Shown: positions 26,080 through 35,592, counted from the first letter of the stretch. The stretch: DNA of 64,000 bases from Halomonas sp. KAO (GCF_015595025.1 NZ_JADNRL010000010.1:109702-173701), one strand, 5' to 3'. The notes: generated by a model not told the origin, from the letters alone. Numbers and translations: made by a program.

Positions 26080-26781
26080 CTAGCGAAGCCCGGCACGCCG
26101 GCACTCGGCAAGCTCGCGCATCAGCTCCCGGGAGCGCAGCGGGCGGCTGCCCAGCAGTGGCGCCAGGGCGGCGCGAGCCACCGCCTTCGCAGGACCGGCG
26201 AGTCCCGGCGCACTCCACTCACCGGCGGCGAGCAGGCGCAGGGTACGACCATCGATCCCCGGCTGGCCGAGGCGGAAGGCGCGGCTGGCTGCGTCGTAGA
26301 CATAGCGAGCCTGGGGGTCGAGCTCGCCACCCTCGGTCGCCACGAAGCGCGGGGCGGCATCCAGCGACTCGAGCAGGGTGAACTCCAGGCGTCGAAGGGC
26401 ACCGGCGCGTGAGCCCGGCCTGGGAAGGGCCTCGAGCAGCGAGGTATAGAAGGCAAACACCTCCGTTACCGGAAACTCCACCGGGAGGGTGCGTGTCAGC
26501 AGTTCGTTGGCATAGAGCCCGCACAGCAACCCTTCGCCCGCCAGCAGCGCCACCCCACCACGACTCTCCATCAGCCTCAGGCGCTTGAGCTCGCCTTCGC
26601 CGGCCCAGGTCACATGCAGTGGAGCGAAGGGCTGCAGCCTGCCACGTGACCGCGACCCGGGCCGCTGCACGCCCTGAGCGACGGCCCGCACCCGACCGTG
26701 GTGAAGCGTCAACAACTCCACCAGCGCACTGGTCTCGCGATAGGGGCGCTTGTGCAGCAGGAAGGCCGGCTCGGGAGTCAT
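26080..26781 (-). CDS. recO: DNA repair protein RecO
   Basis: 233 residues. The N-terminal OB-fold (AFLLHKRPYRETSALVELLTLHHGRVRAVAQG) is typical, followed by the helical domain with YANELLTRTLP and the ending RELMRELAE. RecO helps RecR load RecA onto SSB-coated DNA in gap repair. It lacks a complete CxxC zinc pair, as in many gammaproteobacteria. It follows era by six bases; era-recO linkage is conserved. Confidence 0.93.
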   Translation of the reverse strand: MTPEPAFLLHKRPYRETSALVELLTLHHGRVRAVAQGVQRPGSRSRGRLQPFAPLHVTWAGEGELKRLRLMESRGGVALLAGEGLLCGLYANELLTRTLPVEFPVTEVFAFYTSLLEALPRPGSRAGALRRLEFTLLESLDAAPRFVATEGGELDPQARYVYDAASRAFRLGQPGIDGRTLRLLAAGEWSAPGLAGPAKAVARAALAPLLGSRPLRSRELMRELAECRRAGLR

Positions 26782-26787
26782 GTCACC

Positions 26788-27687
26788 TCAGTCGAGGTCG
26801 TAACCCAGGCTCTTGAGCGCTCGCTCGTCATCGGACCAGCCACGCTTGACCTTGACCCACAGATTCAGCATCACCTTGGCCCCCAGGGCACGCTCCATAT
26901 CGAGACGCGCCTCGCGGCCGATGCTCTTGATGCGCTCGCCCTTCTCGCCGATCAGGATCTTCTTCTGGCCCTGGCGCTCCACTAGGATCAGGGCGCTGAT
27001 ATGCACCACCCTGCCCTCGTCGCGGAACTCCTCGATCTCCACGGTCATCTGGTAGGGCAGCTCATCGCCAAGCTGGCGCATGACCTTTTCGCGCACCAGC
27101 TCGGCCGCCAGGAATCGCTGGCTCTTGTCGGTGACCTGATCCTCGGGGAAGAAATGCACGCTTTCCGGCAGGTGCTTGGCCACCTCGGCCTCGAGCTCCG
27201 GCACGTTGGTGCCGTGCTTCGCGGAGATCGGCACGATGGCGGCGAAATCCCGGCGCGCGCCGACCGACTCGAGCCAGGGCAGCAGCTCGGACTTGTCCTG
27301 CAGGCGATCGACCTTGTTGACGGCCAGAATCACCGGTGCGTTGACATGCTCGAGGCGCTTGAGAACGACCTGGTCCTCATCGCTCCAGCGAGTGCGGTCG
27401 ATGATGAACACCACACAGTCGACATCGCGCAGCGCCTGCACGGCCGCCTGATTCATGAAGCGGTTGATCGCCTTGTTGCGATCCTTGGCCATGATATGGA
27501 TGCCGGGCGTATCGACGTAGATGAACTGGGTCTCCTCCTCGGTCTTGATGCCCATCACCTGATGGCGGGTCGTCTGGGGCCGCCGCGACGTGATCGACAC
27601 CTTCTGGCCGAGAATACGGTTCATCAGAGTGGACTTGCCGACGTTGGGGCGGCCGACGATGGCCACGAAACCACAGGTCTGGGTCAT
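26788..27687 (-). CDS. era: GTPase Era
   Basis: 299 residues. G1 [11 protein letters not shown]3 DTPG(IH), G4 NKVD and a C-terminal KH domain ([26 protein letters not shown]) are all present. Era binds the 3' end of 16S rRNA and couples 30S maturation to growth. Its start overlaps the rnc stop by four bases (ATGA); RNase III and Era co-expression is conserved. Confidence 0.97.
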   Translation of the reverse strand: MTQTCGFVAIVGRPNVGKSTLMNRILGQKVSITSRRPQTTRHQVMGIKTEEETQFIYVDTPGIHIMAKDRNKAINRFMNQAAVQALRDVDCVVFIIDRTRWSDEDQVVLKRLEHVNAPVILAVNKVDRLQDKSELLPWLESVGARRDFAAIVPISAKHGTNVPELEAEVAKHLPESVHFFPEDQVTDKSQRFLAAELVREKVMRQLGDELPYQMTVEIEEFRDEGRVVHISALILVERQGQKKILIGEKGERIKSIGREARLDMERALGAKVMLNLWVKVKRGWSDDERALKSLGYDLD

Positions 27688-28373
27688 GACCGGACTCCTC
27701 TTGGCTCAAGCTGCTTCAGGGCCACCTCGGCGGCCTGCTGCTCGGCGTGACGGCGGCTGGAGCCGATGCCGGTGGTATGATCCTGCAGCAGTTCCACATG
27801 ACACTCCACGGTAAAGGTCTGGGCATGGGCCTCGCCCTCGACGCTGACCACCTCGTAGCGGGGCAGTGGCTCCTGACGCGACTGCAGGAATTCCTGCAGG
27901 CGTGTCTTGGGATCCTTCTGGGTATGCTGCAGGCTGGTGTCTTCCAGGCGTCCCGCATACCAGGAGAGTATCCGGGCGCGCACGGCTTCCATGCCGGCAT
28001 CGAGATAGATGGCACCGATCACCGCCTCGACGGCATCGGCGAGGATCGAGTCACGGCGATGCCCACCGCTCTTCATCTCTCCGGACCCGAGCCGCAAGTG
28101 CTCTCCGAACCCCATCTCGCGAGCCAGCTCCGCCAGGGTCTGGCCCTTGACCAGGCGCGCACGCAGGCGGGAGAGCTGTCCCTCTCGCGCCTCGGGGAAG
28201 CGACGGAACAGGGCCTCGGCGATGACGAAGTTGACGATGGAGTCACCCAGAAACTCGAGGCGCTCGTTGTTCTGGCCACCATAGCTGCGGTGGGTCATGG
28301 CAAGCTCGAGCAGCGTGTCGTCGCCGAAGTCATGGCCGAGACGTCGGCTGAAGGCGTTGAGGGTTTGGCTCAC
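27684..28373 (-). CDS. rnc: Ribonuclease III
   Basis: 229 residues. The RNase III signature [12 protein letters not shown] and the metal ligands in [13 protein letters not shown] are intact; a dsRNA-binding domain forms the C-terminus ([14 protein letters not shown]...[14 protein letters not shown]). It processes rRNA and cleaves double-stranded RNA. I choose a GTG start at 28373 (VSQTLNAF), with AGGA seven bases upstream and the right length; a longer ATG frame to 28433 is unlikely. Seventy bases upstream lies the hairpin-forming repeat at 28443-28586, which would be in the rnc leader of a lepB-rnc transcript. Confidence 0.94.
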   Translation of the reverse strand: MSQTLNAFSRRLGHDFGDDTLLELAMTHRSYGGQNNERLEFLGDSIVNFVIAEALFRRFPEAREGQLSRLRARLVKGQTLAELAREMGFGEHLRLGSGEMKSGGHRRDSILADAVEAVIGAIYLDAGMEAVRARILSWYAGRLEDTSLQHTQKDPKTRLQEFLQSRQEPLPRYEVVSVEGEAHAQTFTVECHVELLQDHTTGIGSSRRHAEQQAAEVALKQLEPRGVRS

Positions 28374-28442
28374 GAAAATCCTGTTATCCGATTCTGTCGT
28401 CTGATTCTGGTAATACAGCTTCTGAAAGTACAACGAGGCACT

Positions 28443-28586
28443 TAGGCTCGTCCGAAAACTGGCTGCGCTCGGCTATACGGCGTTAAAAATCGACTCAAAG
28501 TCCTCATTTACACTCCGTAAACTCCGTCTTTTCGCCGATTTTTGCCTTGCCTAACCTTCGCCCGCCGACTTTTCAGACAAAGCCTA
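28443..28586. repeat. Palindromic MITE-like repeat between lepB and rnc
   Basis: 144 bases bounded by imperfect terminal inverted repeats: TAGGCTCGTCCGAAAA on the left and TAGGCTTTGTCTGAAAA (as reverse complement) on the right. Inside are nested inverted repeats AAAAATCG (28485-28492) / CGATTTTT (28536-28543) and TTTAC (28507-28511) / GTAAA (28517-28521), so the whole piece can fold into one long hairpin. It carries no gene. I recall similar sequences scattered in gammaproteobacterial genomes. The right end supplies the lepB stop codon (TAG). Confidence 0.7.
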
Positions 28587-29387
28587 GTGAATGAGTCGCA
28601 TGCTGGTGAAGCTCGGCAGGCCGTCATCCCAGTGCATCCATACGGCGAAGGCACGCCCCACCACATTGTCTTCCGGCACAAACCCCCAGTAGCGGCTGTC
28701 GTTGGAGTGGTCGCGATTATCACCCATGGTGAAGTAATGCCCCTCCGGCACGACCAGCTCGCGCATCTGGGGACCGAGGTCCCGCGGATTATTGTAGATG
28801 CGGTGCTCCACTTCGCCCAGCTGCTCGGCATACATCAACTCTCCCGGCGCCTCGGCCGGCCCTTCGGCCAGCAACGACTTTTGCACCGGTTCTCCGTTGA
28901 CATAAAGCTGCTTGCCCTCGTAACGGATGCGATCACCGGGGAGGCCGACGACTCGCTTGATGAAGTTGACCGAGGGCTCGCTGGGAAAGCGAAACACCAT
29001 TACATCACCACGCTCGGGCTCACCCAGATCGACGATCTCGGTATGCACCACCGGCAGGCGCAGCCCGTAGGCGAACTTGTTGACCAGGATGAAGTCACCG
29101 ATTTCCAGGGTCGGGCGCATGGAGCCTGACGGGATCTGGAACGGCTCCACCACGAAGCTTCTCAGCACCAGCACCACCAGCAGCACCGGAAAGAACGAGC
29201 GGGCGTAGTCCACCGGCCAGGGCTCTTTCAGCACCTGTTCGCGGGCATTGGACGGCAGGCCTTCGGTGGTCCCGGCCTCGGCGGCTTGCAGTGACTGGCG
29301 ACGCGCCGGACGCCACCAGAAATAGTTGAGCAGGGTAATCACGCCGGTGACGGCAACGGCAATCACCAACAGCAGTGAGAAGTCCAT
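28584..29387 (-). CDS. lepB: Signal peptidase I
   Basis: 267 residues with two N-terminal membrane helices (about 3-22 and 63-80) and a periplasmic catalytic domain. Catalytic Ser89 is in IPSGSMRPTL and Lys144 in NFIKRVVGLPGD; the box GDNRDHSNDSRYWGFV is complete. It removes signal peptides from exported proteins at the outer face of the inner membrane. It lies 28 bases after lepA. The stop codon falls within the terminal repeat of the downstream palindromic element, but the protein ends at the usual place. Confidence 0.97.
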   Translation of the reverse strand: MDFSLLLVIAVAVTGVITLLNYFWWRPARRQSLQAAEAGTTEGLPSNAREQVLKEPWPVDYARSFFPVLLVVLVLRSFVVEPFQIPSGSMRPTLEIGDFILVNKFAYGLRLPVVHTEIVDLGEPERGDVMVFRFPSEPSVNFIKRVVGLPGDRIRYEGKQLYVNGEPVQKSLLAEGPAEAPGELMYAEQLGEVEHRIYNNPRDLGPQMRELVVPEGHYFTMGDNRDHSNDSRYWGFVPEDNVVGRAFAVWMHWDDGLPSFTSMRLIH

Positions 29388-29415
29388 GGCGGTTCGTTGT
29401 CCCTAGCTGGTGGAA

Positions 29416-31233
29416 TCAGTCGTTGACCCTGAGCACGGCAAGGAAGGCGTCCTGGGGAATCTCCACCCGGCCCACCTGCTTCATGCGTTTCTTGCCCGCC
29501 TTCTGCTTCTCGAGCAGCTTCTTCTTGCGGGACACATCGCCGCCGTAACACTTGGCGGTCACGTTCTTGCGCAGTGCCTTGACGGTGGAGCGGGCCACCA
29601 CCTGGCCGCCGATGGCCGCCTGAATCGCCACGTCGAACATCTGCCGCGGGATCAGCTCCTTCATCTTCTCCACCAGCAGGCGCCCGCGGGAGTGCGCATG
29701 GTCGCGGTGAATGATCACCGCCAGGGCATCGACCTTGTCGCCGTTGATCAAGACATCCAGGCGCACCAGCTTGGCGGCTTCGAAACGCTCGAAGTTGTAC
29801 TCCAGCGAGGCATAGCCCTTGGAGATCGACTTGAGGCGGTCGAAGAAGTCCATCACCACCTCTGACATGGGCAGCTCGTAGGTAAGCTGGATCTGGCTAC
29901 CCAGGAACTGCATGTCCTTCTGGGTACCGCGGCGCTGCTCGCACTCGGTGATGACATTGCCGACGAACTCCTGGGGCACCAGGATGCTGGCGCGCACGAT
30001 AGGCTCGCGCATCTCCTCGACGTCGGCCATATCGGGCAGCTTGGAGGGGTTGGCGACATAGATCACCTCGCCATCCTTGAGCACAAGCTCGTAGACCACG
30101 GTGGGCGCGGTGGTCAGCAGGTCCAGATCATACTCGCGCTCGAGACGCTCCTGAATGATCTCCATGTGCAGGGTGCCGAGAAAGCCGACCCGGAAACCGA
30201 AGCCCAGGGCGTCGGAGTTCTCCGGCTCGTACTCCAGGGAGGCATCGTTGAGCGCCAGCTTCTCCAGGGCGTCGCGGAAATCCTCGTAGTCATCGGCACT
30301 GACCGGGAACATGCCGGCATAGACCTGGGGCTTGACCTTCTGGAAGCCAGGCAGGCGAGCCACATCCGGCGTCTTGGTGTGGGTGATGGTATCGCCCACC
30401 GGTGCCCCCTGGATCTCCTTGATGCCGGCCACGATGAAGCCTACCTCACCGGCACGCAGCACATCGGTCTGGTGGCGCTGCGGGGTGAAGATACCCACCT
30501 CGTTGACCTGCCAGTCGCGACCGGTGGACTTGATACGGATCTTTTCGCCCTTCTTCAGGGTACCGTCGAAGATCCGCACCAGCGATACCACACCCAGATA
30601 GTTGTCGAACCAGGAGTCGATGATCAGCGCCTGAAGCTGGCCACCCGGGTCCCCCTTGGGCGGCGGAATATCGCGCACCAGACGCTCCAGCAGGGCATCG
30701 ATGCCCAGTCCGCTCTTGGCCGAGACCTGACAGGCATCGGTGGCGTCCAGGCCGATGATCTCCTCGATCTCGTGGGAGACCTTGTCGGGATCGGCCTGGG
30801 GCAGGTCCATCTTGTTCAGCACCGGCAACACCTCGAGCCCCTGCTCGATGGCGGTGTAGCAGTTGGCCACCGACTGTGCCTCGACCCCCTGCCCGGCATC
30901 CACCACCAGCAGCGCGCCCTCACAGGCATACAGCGAACGCGAGACCTCATAGGAGAAGTCGACGTGCCCGGGGGTGTCGATAAAGTTGAGCTGGTAGGTG
31001 TTCCCGTCCGGCGAGTGATAGTCGAGGGTGACCGACTGCGCCTTGATGGTGATGCCCCGCTCGCGCTCAAGGTCCATGGAGTCCAGCACCTGCTCCTTGA
31101 GCTCGCGCTCGGTCAGGCCGCCGCAAGTCTGAATCAAGCGGTCGGCCAGTGTGGACTTCCCGTGATCGATATGGGCGATGATCGAGAAATTACGGATATG
31201 CTTGAGCTTGTCGAAGGAGGCGTCTTGAGACAT
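29416..31233 (-). CDS. lepA: Elongation factor 4 (LepA)
   Basis: 605 residues. GTPase motifs [22 protein letters not shown] and NKMDLPQAD, followed by domains II, III, V and the LepA-specific C-terminal domain ([31 protein letters not shown]). LepA acts on the ribosome, affecting initiation and 30S biogenesis, and can back-translocate. Length matches E. coli (599). First gene of the lepA-lepB-rnc-era-recO series, with its own intergenic space from mucD. Confidence 0.97.
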   Translation of the reverse strand: MSQDASFDKLKHIRNFSIIAHIDHGKSTLADRLIQTCGGLTERELKEQVLDSMDLERERGITIKAQSVTLDYHSPDGNTYQLNFIDTPGHVDFSYEVSRSLYACEGALLVVDAGQGVEAQSVANCYTAIEQGLEVLPVLNKMDLPQADPDKVSHEIEEIIGLDATDACQVSAKSGLGIDALLERLVRDIPPPKGDPGGQLQALIIDSWFDNYLGVVSLVRIFDGTLKKGEKIRIKSTGRDWQVNEVGIFTPQRHQTDVLRAGEVGFIVAGIKEIQGAPVGDTITHTKTPDVARLPGFQKVKPQVYAGMFPVSADDYEDFRDALEKLALNDASLEYEPENSDALGFGFRVGFLGTLHMEIIQERLEREYDLDLLTTAPTVVYELVLKDGEVIYVANPSKLPDMADVEEMREPIVRASILVPQEFVGNVITECEQRRGTQKDMQFLGSQIQLTYELPMSEVVMDFFDRLKSISKGYASLEYNFERFEAAKLVRLDVLINGDKVDALAVIIHRDHAHSRGRLLVEKMKELIPRQMFDVAIQAAIGGQVVARSTVKALRKNVTAKCYGGDVSRKKKLLEKQKAGKKRMKQVGRVEIPQDAFLAVLRVND

Positions 31234-31334
31234 CGGGGACTTCTACCTGAATAGAGTTCGGGCCGGGGCCGGGCACAGCAACGCTGGCCGGCGGCCAGGA
31301 TAGGCGCATTGTACCGGTATGCCGGTGCCAGATA

Positions 31335-31367
31335 CAGCAGCCCGACGGGAAGACCGTCGGGCTGCTG
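31335..31367 (-). terminator. Hairpin downstream of mucD
   Basis: A perfect 14-bp stem (CAGCAGCCCGACGG / CCGTCGGGCTGCTG) with a five-base loop, 22 bases after the mucD stop. No long T-run follows on the minus strand, so it may be a weak or factor-assisted terminator, or a 3' stabilising hairpin. Confidence 0.6.
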
Positions 31368-31389
31368 GTGAGTTGGCGTCGAGAGAGGA

Positions 31390-32805
31390 TCAGTCGCCGG
31401 CCAGGCGCAGCGCGACAAACAGCGAACGACCATCACGATAGAGGCGCACCGGAACGGCACGATCCGTGGGTAGATCACGCGCCAGGGAGACCAGCTGTGA
31501 GGCGTCGGTTATGTCCCGGTGATCGATGCTGACCAGGATATCACCGGCCCGCACTCCCGCTCTTGCAGCGGCCCCGGCGGGGTCGACCGAGGCGATGCGC
31601 ACACCACCCTTGATCCCGAGACGCTTGCGCTCGGCGTCGTCCAGCTCGGTCACGGTGATCCCCAGGCGTGCCTGCTGGCTGTCACCCCCCTTCTCCTCGG
31701 CGGCACTGCCGCTGTCGGGCCAGTCCCCCAGCGTCACCTCGAGGGAGCGACGCTTGCCGTCACGCATCAGCTCGAGCTCGACATCGCTCCCCGGGGCGGT
31801 ACGCCCGATCAGCCGCGGCAGGGTGCTGGAGTCATGCACCCGGGCGCCGTCAACCTCGAGAATGACGTCGCCGGCCTGGAGGCCGCCCTCGGCCGCCGGG
31901 CCCTCGGGGTCCAGATCGGCGATCAGCGCACCGCGGGGCTCGTCCATGCCGAAGGACTCCGCCAGGTCGCGCGATACCGGCTGGATCATCACGCCCAGCC
32001 AGCCGCGCCGCACTTCACCGTCACTGCGCAGCTGGTCGGCCACGTCCATGGCCACATTGATGGGGATGGCAAACGACAGCCCCATGAAGCCACCGCTACG
32101 GGTAAAGATCTGGGAGTTGATCCCCACCACTTCACCCTCGAGGTTGAACAGCGGGCCACCCGAGTTGCCCGGATTGATGGCCACGTCGGTCTGGATAAAC
32201 GGCACATAGGCATCCCGCGGCAGGGTTCGGTCGATGGCGCTGACGATGCCCGCCGTGACCGAATGATCGAAGCCGAAGGGGGAGCCGATGGCCGCGACCC
32301 ACTCACCCACCTGGAGGCCATCGGAGTCACCCAGGCGCAGTGTGGGCAGGTCCTCGGTATCGACCTTGAGCACCGCCACATCGGTACGCTCGTCGCTGCC
32401 CACCAGCTCGGCGGGCAGCTCACGGCGATCATTGAGGCGCACCAGGATCTCGTCGGCACCATCGACCACATGGGCATTGGTCATGATGTAGCCATCCTCG
32501 CTGATGATAAAGCCGGAACCCAGCGACTGACGCTCCTGAGGCCTTCCCGACCCATGGTCCGGCGGCATCGGGAAGCGATCGCCGAAGAAGTGACGAAAGA
32601 TCTCGGGAACCTCCTCGCCACCGAATCCCTGGAAGGGATTGCGGCTCTGCACCATGCGGGTCGTCGAGATATTCACCACACCGGGTGCCGCCTCCTTCAC
32701 CAGCTCGGTGAAGTCGGGCAGCTCACGGGCCATGGCCCCCTGCCAGGCCATCAGCGTCACGGCCAGCAGCATCCATAGGGAGAAGTGTCGCAGCGTTCGC
32801 ATCAT
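31390..32805 (-). CDS. mucD: Periplasmic Do-type serine protease MucD (DegP family)
   Basis: 471 residues with a signal peptide (about 1-26, MARE junction). The trypsin-like domain has His112 in MTNAHVV, Asp142 in ERTDVAVLKV and Ser215 in NPGNSGGPLF; two PDZ domains follow (about 280-375 and 385-471). It degrades and chaperones misfolded envelope proteins and opposes AlgU activation in Pseudomonas. Start 32805 has AGGAG five bases upstream; an ATG follows at once at 32802. The frame upstream of the start is a 15-bp tandem repeat. Clustered with rpoE-mucA-mucB, as in Pseudomonas. Confidence 0.94.
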   Translation of the reverse strand: MMRTLRHFSLWMLLAVTLMAWQGAMARELPDFTELVKEAAPGVVNISTTRMVQSRNPFQGFGGEEVPEIFRHFFGDRFPMPPDHGSGRPQERQSLGSGFIISEDGYIMTNAHVVDGADEILVRLNDRRELPAELVGSDERTDVAVLKVDTEDLPTLRLGDSDGLQVGEWVAAIGSPFGFDHSVTAGIVSAIDRTLPRDAYVPFIQTDVAINPGNSGGPLFNLEGEVVGINSQIFTRSGGFMGLSFAIPINVAMDVADQLRSDGEVRRGWLGVMIQPVSRDLAESFGMDEPRGALIADLDPEGPAAEGGLQAGDVILEVDGARVHDSSTLPRLIGRTAPGSDVELELMRDGKRRSLEVTLGDWPDSGSAAEEKGGDSQQARLGITVTELDDAERKRLGIKGGVRIASVDPAGAAARAGVRAGDILVSIDHRDITDASQLVSLARDLPTDRAVPVRLYRDGRSLFVALRLAGD

Positions 32806-32822
32806 GTTGGCTCCTGCGTAGC

Positions 32823-32882
32823 TTGGGATGAACAGGGTTGGAATGAATCGAGTTGGGATGAACCAGGTTGAAATAGGCACTG
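32823..32882. repeat. Four imperfect 15-bp tandem repeats before mucD
   Basis: Units starting at 32823, 32838, 32853 and 32868, each beginning TTG(G)(G/A)ATGAA...; the third and first are nearly the same, the fourth is degenerate. They occupy the 5' leader between mucB and mucD, 18 bases before the mucD start on the minus strand. Confidence 0.75.
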
Positions 32883-32918
32883 CGAAAAGCGTAATGACAA
32901 TATCACGGCGTCACCGCA

Positions 32919-33890
32919 TCAGGAGTCCGCGGCGGTCCAGCTCAAGCCATCGGCAACCCGCAGCAGCACCCGTGGCGGCATCTCCCCCATGACCACCACC
33001 TGACGCGGGGTACCGTCCAGGTCGCGGTGTCGCACAACGGCATGAGAGACGCCGAGCCGGTGCAGCCCGGGGGCCAGGGGCTCGATCTCGCCGAGTGGCG
33101 CGACGAAGAGACTGAAGGTGGAAAGGCCGTCGCTGAACAGGCGGTGGGTCACGTCGCTGCCATGACGCCCACTGTGCGTCTCCACTGGCTGAGGGCTGAA
33201 CCCGGCAGGCAGCCAGCCGGTGCGCCAGGCATCTCGAGGCGCCTCGCGGGGAGCGTCGATGCTCACCTCGCCCTGGTGCAGCCGTGGCCGCTCGAGCACC
33301 GTCAGCTGAAAGGTCTCCACCGCGCGTCCGGTCTCATCGAGCAGACTCTGCTTGAGGGTCAGGCCGGTCTCGGCATCGAGCCACAGCCGCTTGCCGTAGC
33401 GAAAGCTGTCGAGCGGCGAGATATCCAGACGATAGGCCCGCCGGTTGGCGATACGCTCCTCACCTGCCAGGCTCAAGCGGTAGTGAGACGAGATCTTCGC
33501 CGCGATGCCGGCCGGGGTCGTGGGGGCCGAGCCGCCCTCCGACCAGCCCAGGCGCCCGATGCGACTGCGCCGCTCGAACGCCTCGGGGGGACCATCCAGG
33601 AAGCGCGCCCTGCCCCGCTCGACCCCATCGTTGACGTCGTGACTGATCACGAGGGTGCGCACCCCATCGAAACCGATGCGCACCGCGTGGGCATCGTAGC
33701 GGTAGCAGTGGCCGGCCCAGAGATTGAGCTCGTACCAGTCGCGGGCGGTCTGCGGGGTCGGCTCCGTGGCGAGAAGACGACAGTCGAAACGGTCATCATC
33801 GGGAGTGGCCTCCAGGGCGACGACCGAAGGAGCAGCCGCCGCCAGCAGGAGCGGCAGAAGCACCATGGCGCAGCTGCGAAAGACGCGCAT
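32919..33890 (-). CDS. mucB: Sigma-E regulatory protein MucB/RseB
   Basis: 323 residues with a signal peptide (about 1-24). The large N-terminal lipid-binding-like domain contains YRYDAHAVRIGFDGVRTLV and the loop RLDISPLDSFRYGKRLWLDAETGL, conserved in RseB; a smaller C-terminal domain starts near residue 225. RseB binds the periplasmic part of MucA/RseA, shields it from DegS, and senses mislocalised LPS or lipoprotein. Start 33890 has GGGAGG upstream. Thirteen bases after mucA. Confidence 0.92.
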   Translation of the reverse strand: MRVFRSCAMVLLPLLLAAAAPSVVALEATPDDDRFDCRLLATEPTPQTARDWYELNLWAGHCYRYDAHAVRIGFDGVRTLVISHDVNDGVERGRARFLDGPPEAFERRSRIGRLGWSEGGSAPTTPAGIAAKISSHYRLSLAGEERIANRRAYRLDISPLDSFRYGKRLWLDAETGLTLKQSLLDETGRAVETFQLTVLERPRLHQGEVSIDAPREAPRDAWRTGWLPAGFSPQPVETHSGRHGSDVTHRLFSDGLSTFSLFVAPLGEIEPLAPGLHRLGVSHAVVRHRDLDGTPRQVVVMGEMPPRVLLRVADGLSWTAADS

Positions 33891-33903
33891 CGCCGCCCTC
33901 CCG

Positions 33904-34629
33904 TCAGCGCTGACCGAGGCTGTCGCCACCGCTGGCGCGCAGCAGCGGCATCCAGGCATCACCGCTGCGGTAGGCGGTCCCTTCGGCGTGACGATCCAGG
34001 TAGGATTGCAACAGGCGCGCCTGCTCCTCATCGGCCATCAACGACTGCCGCTGGCTGGGAGCCAGGAACATCGGCGTGCTCTGCATGCCGGCGCCAACGG
34101 TCATCAGGCCGCTGGAGCCTCCCTGGGGCAACTGGAAGAGCGGCAGGTCCGCCAATGACGGACGCTGCATGCCGGTGGCTGCCAGGCTGGCGGGCGACGC
34201 CTGGGTGGCGCCCTCCGGGGTGCCTCCGGCGAGTTCGGCAGACGGGCTTCCCCCGCCGGGCAGGCCGCCACCGTTGTAGAACTGCACTCCGGTGATCACC
34301 ATCAACGACACCGCGGCGGCAATGCCGGCGCTACGTGCCAGCGGCAGTGAGCGGCGAACGGCAGCTGGCCGAACCTCATCGTCGCGATGCCCCTCATCGA
34401 GGACGGGGGCCGGCTCACTCTCGAGGCGCGCCAGGATGCCCGCCGACAGGTCGACACTGACATCCACATCCGACTCCTGCCTCATCAGGCTGCGCATCAG
34501 ATGGTAGCGTCGCCACGCGTCGGCGGCATCGGGTTCATCACTCAGCGATTTCAGCACGCGGCGAAGTTCCAGCTCGTCGCCCTCGTTGTCCATCAGGGCA
34601 GAAAGCGATTCCCGTGCGTTCTGACTCAT
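33904..34629 (-). CDS. mucA: Anti-sigma-E factor MucA/RseA
   Basis: 241 residues. The cytoplasmic anti-sigma domain (about 1-85) begins ESLSALMDNEGDELELRRVLKSL with DAWRRYHLMRSLMR, as in RseA; one membrane helix at about 100-117; then a periplasmic region rich in Gly, Pro and Gln. It sequesters RpoE/AlgU at the membrane until cut by DegS/RseP-type proteases. The gap from rpoE is 189 bases, larger than usual, and holds a sigma-E-like promoter. The sequence is complete, so no mucoid-type truncation is present. Confidence 0.93.
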   Translation of the reverse strand: MSQNARESLSALMDNEGDELELRRVLKSLSDEPDAADAWRRYHLMRSLMRQESDVDVSVDLSAGILARLESEPAPVLDEGHRDDEVRPAAVRRSLPLARSAGIAAAVSLMVITGVQFYNGGGLPGGGSPSAELAGGTPEGATQASPASLAATGMQRPSLADLPLFQLPQGGSSGLMTVGAGMQSTPMFLAPSQRQSLMADEEQARLLQSYLDRHAEGTAYRSGDAWMPLLRASGGDSLGQR

Positions 34630-34752
34630 TCTTTACACCTCAACCTGGCAAGGCCCCGGCCTTGCATCCGTTATCACCCAGATATCGACATTCACGGTAG
34701 CCACCCCACGAATGCCGACACTCTGAACCGCCGTTGGCGGGTCGAACACTGC

Positions 34753-34781
34753 TTGAGACGCCAAAAGCATCGGTCAGTTCA
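34753..34781 (-). promoter_or_regulatory. Candidate sigma-E promoter upstream of mucA
   Basis: On the minus strand TGAACTG is followed after 15 bases by GTCTCAA, close to the sigma-E pattern GGAACTT-N15-GTCTAA. It lies about 125 bases before the mucA ATG, in the unusually long rpoE-mucA gap. It would give extra anti-sigma and protease when sigma-E is active. Confidence 0.4.
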
Positions 34782-34818
34782 GCGAATCGACAATAAATCG
34801 ACAAATTACTGCCGAGCA

Positions 34819-35424
34819 TCACTCGCCCACCGGTTCACGGTTGCGCGAGGTGGTCACCAGCGGCTGGATATGCTGGTCGACCGCCTCTCGTGCCCGAAAG
34901 ATCCGCGAGCGCACGGTACCCACCGGACACTCCATGATGGTGGCAATATCCTCATAGGAGAGGCCCTCCAGCTCTCGCAACGTGATCGCGGTACGCAGGT
35001 CATCGGGCAGGCCCTCGATCGCCTCGAAGATGGCCCCCTTCAGCTGGTCGCGGGCCATGGCCGACTCGGGGGTCTCGGTGTCGGAGAGGCGGCCACTCTG
35101 GTCGAGGATCTCGGCATCGACGATATCCAGGTCGCTGCCGGGCGGGCGCCGCCCCCTGGAGACCAGATGATTCTTGGCCGTGTTGATGGCGATTCGATAC
35201 ATCCAGGTATAGAAGGCGCTCTCGGCACGAAACTTGCCAAGGGCACGATAGGCCTTGATAAAGGCCTCCTGGGCGACATCCTGCACCTCGGCATGATCAT
35301 GCACATAGCGCCCGATCAGGCCGATGATCTTGTGCTGATACTTCCTCACCAGCAGGTCGAAGGCGCGGGTATCCCCCTTCTGGGCCCGTTCGACGAGCTG
35401 CTGGTCGGTTTCCCTGGCGCCCAT
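34819..35424 (-). CDS. rpoE: RNA polymerase sigma factor RpoE (AlgU)
   Basis: 201 residues, ECF sigma factor. Region 2 has LVRKYQHKIIGLIGRYV and DVAQEAFIKAYRAL; region 4 has LPDDLRTAITLRELEGLSYEDIATIMECPVGTVRSRIFRAREA. It directs transcription of envelope-stress genes; in Pseudomonas the orthologue controls alginate. It is followed by mucA, mucB and mucD (no mucC). GGGGAGGGG lies just before the ATG. The preceding small open frame ends directly at the ATG, so translation may be coupled. Confidence 0.95.
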   Translation of the reverse strand: MGARETDQQLVERAQKGDTRAFDLLVRKYQHKIIGLIGRYVHDHAEVQDVAQEAFIKAYRALGKFRAESAFYTWMYRIAINTAKNHLVSRGRRPPGSDLDIVDAEILDQSGRLSDTETPESAMARDQLKGAIFEAIEGLPDDLRTAITLRELEGLSYEDIATIMECPVGTVRSRIFRAREAVDQHIQPLVTTSRNREPVGE

Positions 35425-35592
35425 CTAACCCCTCCCCGTCATCAAACGACGGGAAAGGGAGCGTCGTCCGGAAGGCATGGAAACTTCAACAATACGGCGT
35501 GCTTGCATAGCGTCTACCTGAAGCCTGGGCGTTTGGGGGTCAAAGACCATCATCAAGAGTCGCACAAGTGTTCCCTTTTCCTGTTCATCCAT
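35425..35592 (-). CDS. Possible leader peptide ORF abutting rpoE
   Basis: A 55-codon open frame (MDEQEKGTLVRLLMMVFDPQ...) whose TAG stop lies immediately before the rpoE ATG. Its last codons overlap the rpoE ribosome site. E. coli rpoE also has a short coupled upstream ORF (rseD), so a similar role in setting RpoE synthesis is possible. I see no good ribosome site for it and no conserved sequence I recognise. Low confidence that it is translated. Confidence 0.3.
   Translation of the reverse strand: MDEQEKGTLVRLLMMVFDPQTPRLQVDAMQARRIVEVSMPSGRRSLSRRLMTGRG

Noticed and set aside
30166..31254. 362-codon open frame antisense to lepA
   Set aside because: Shadow of a highly conserved gene with no signals of its own.
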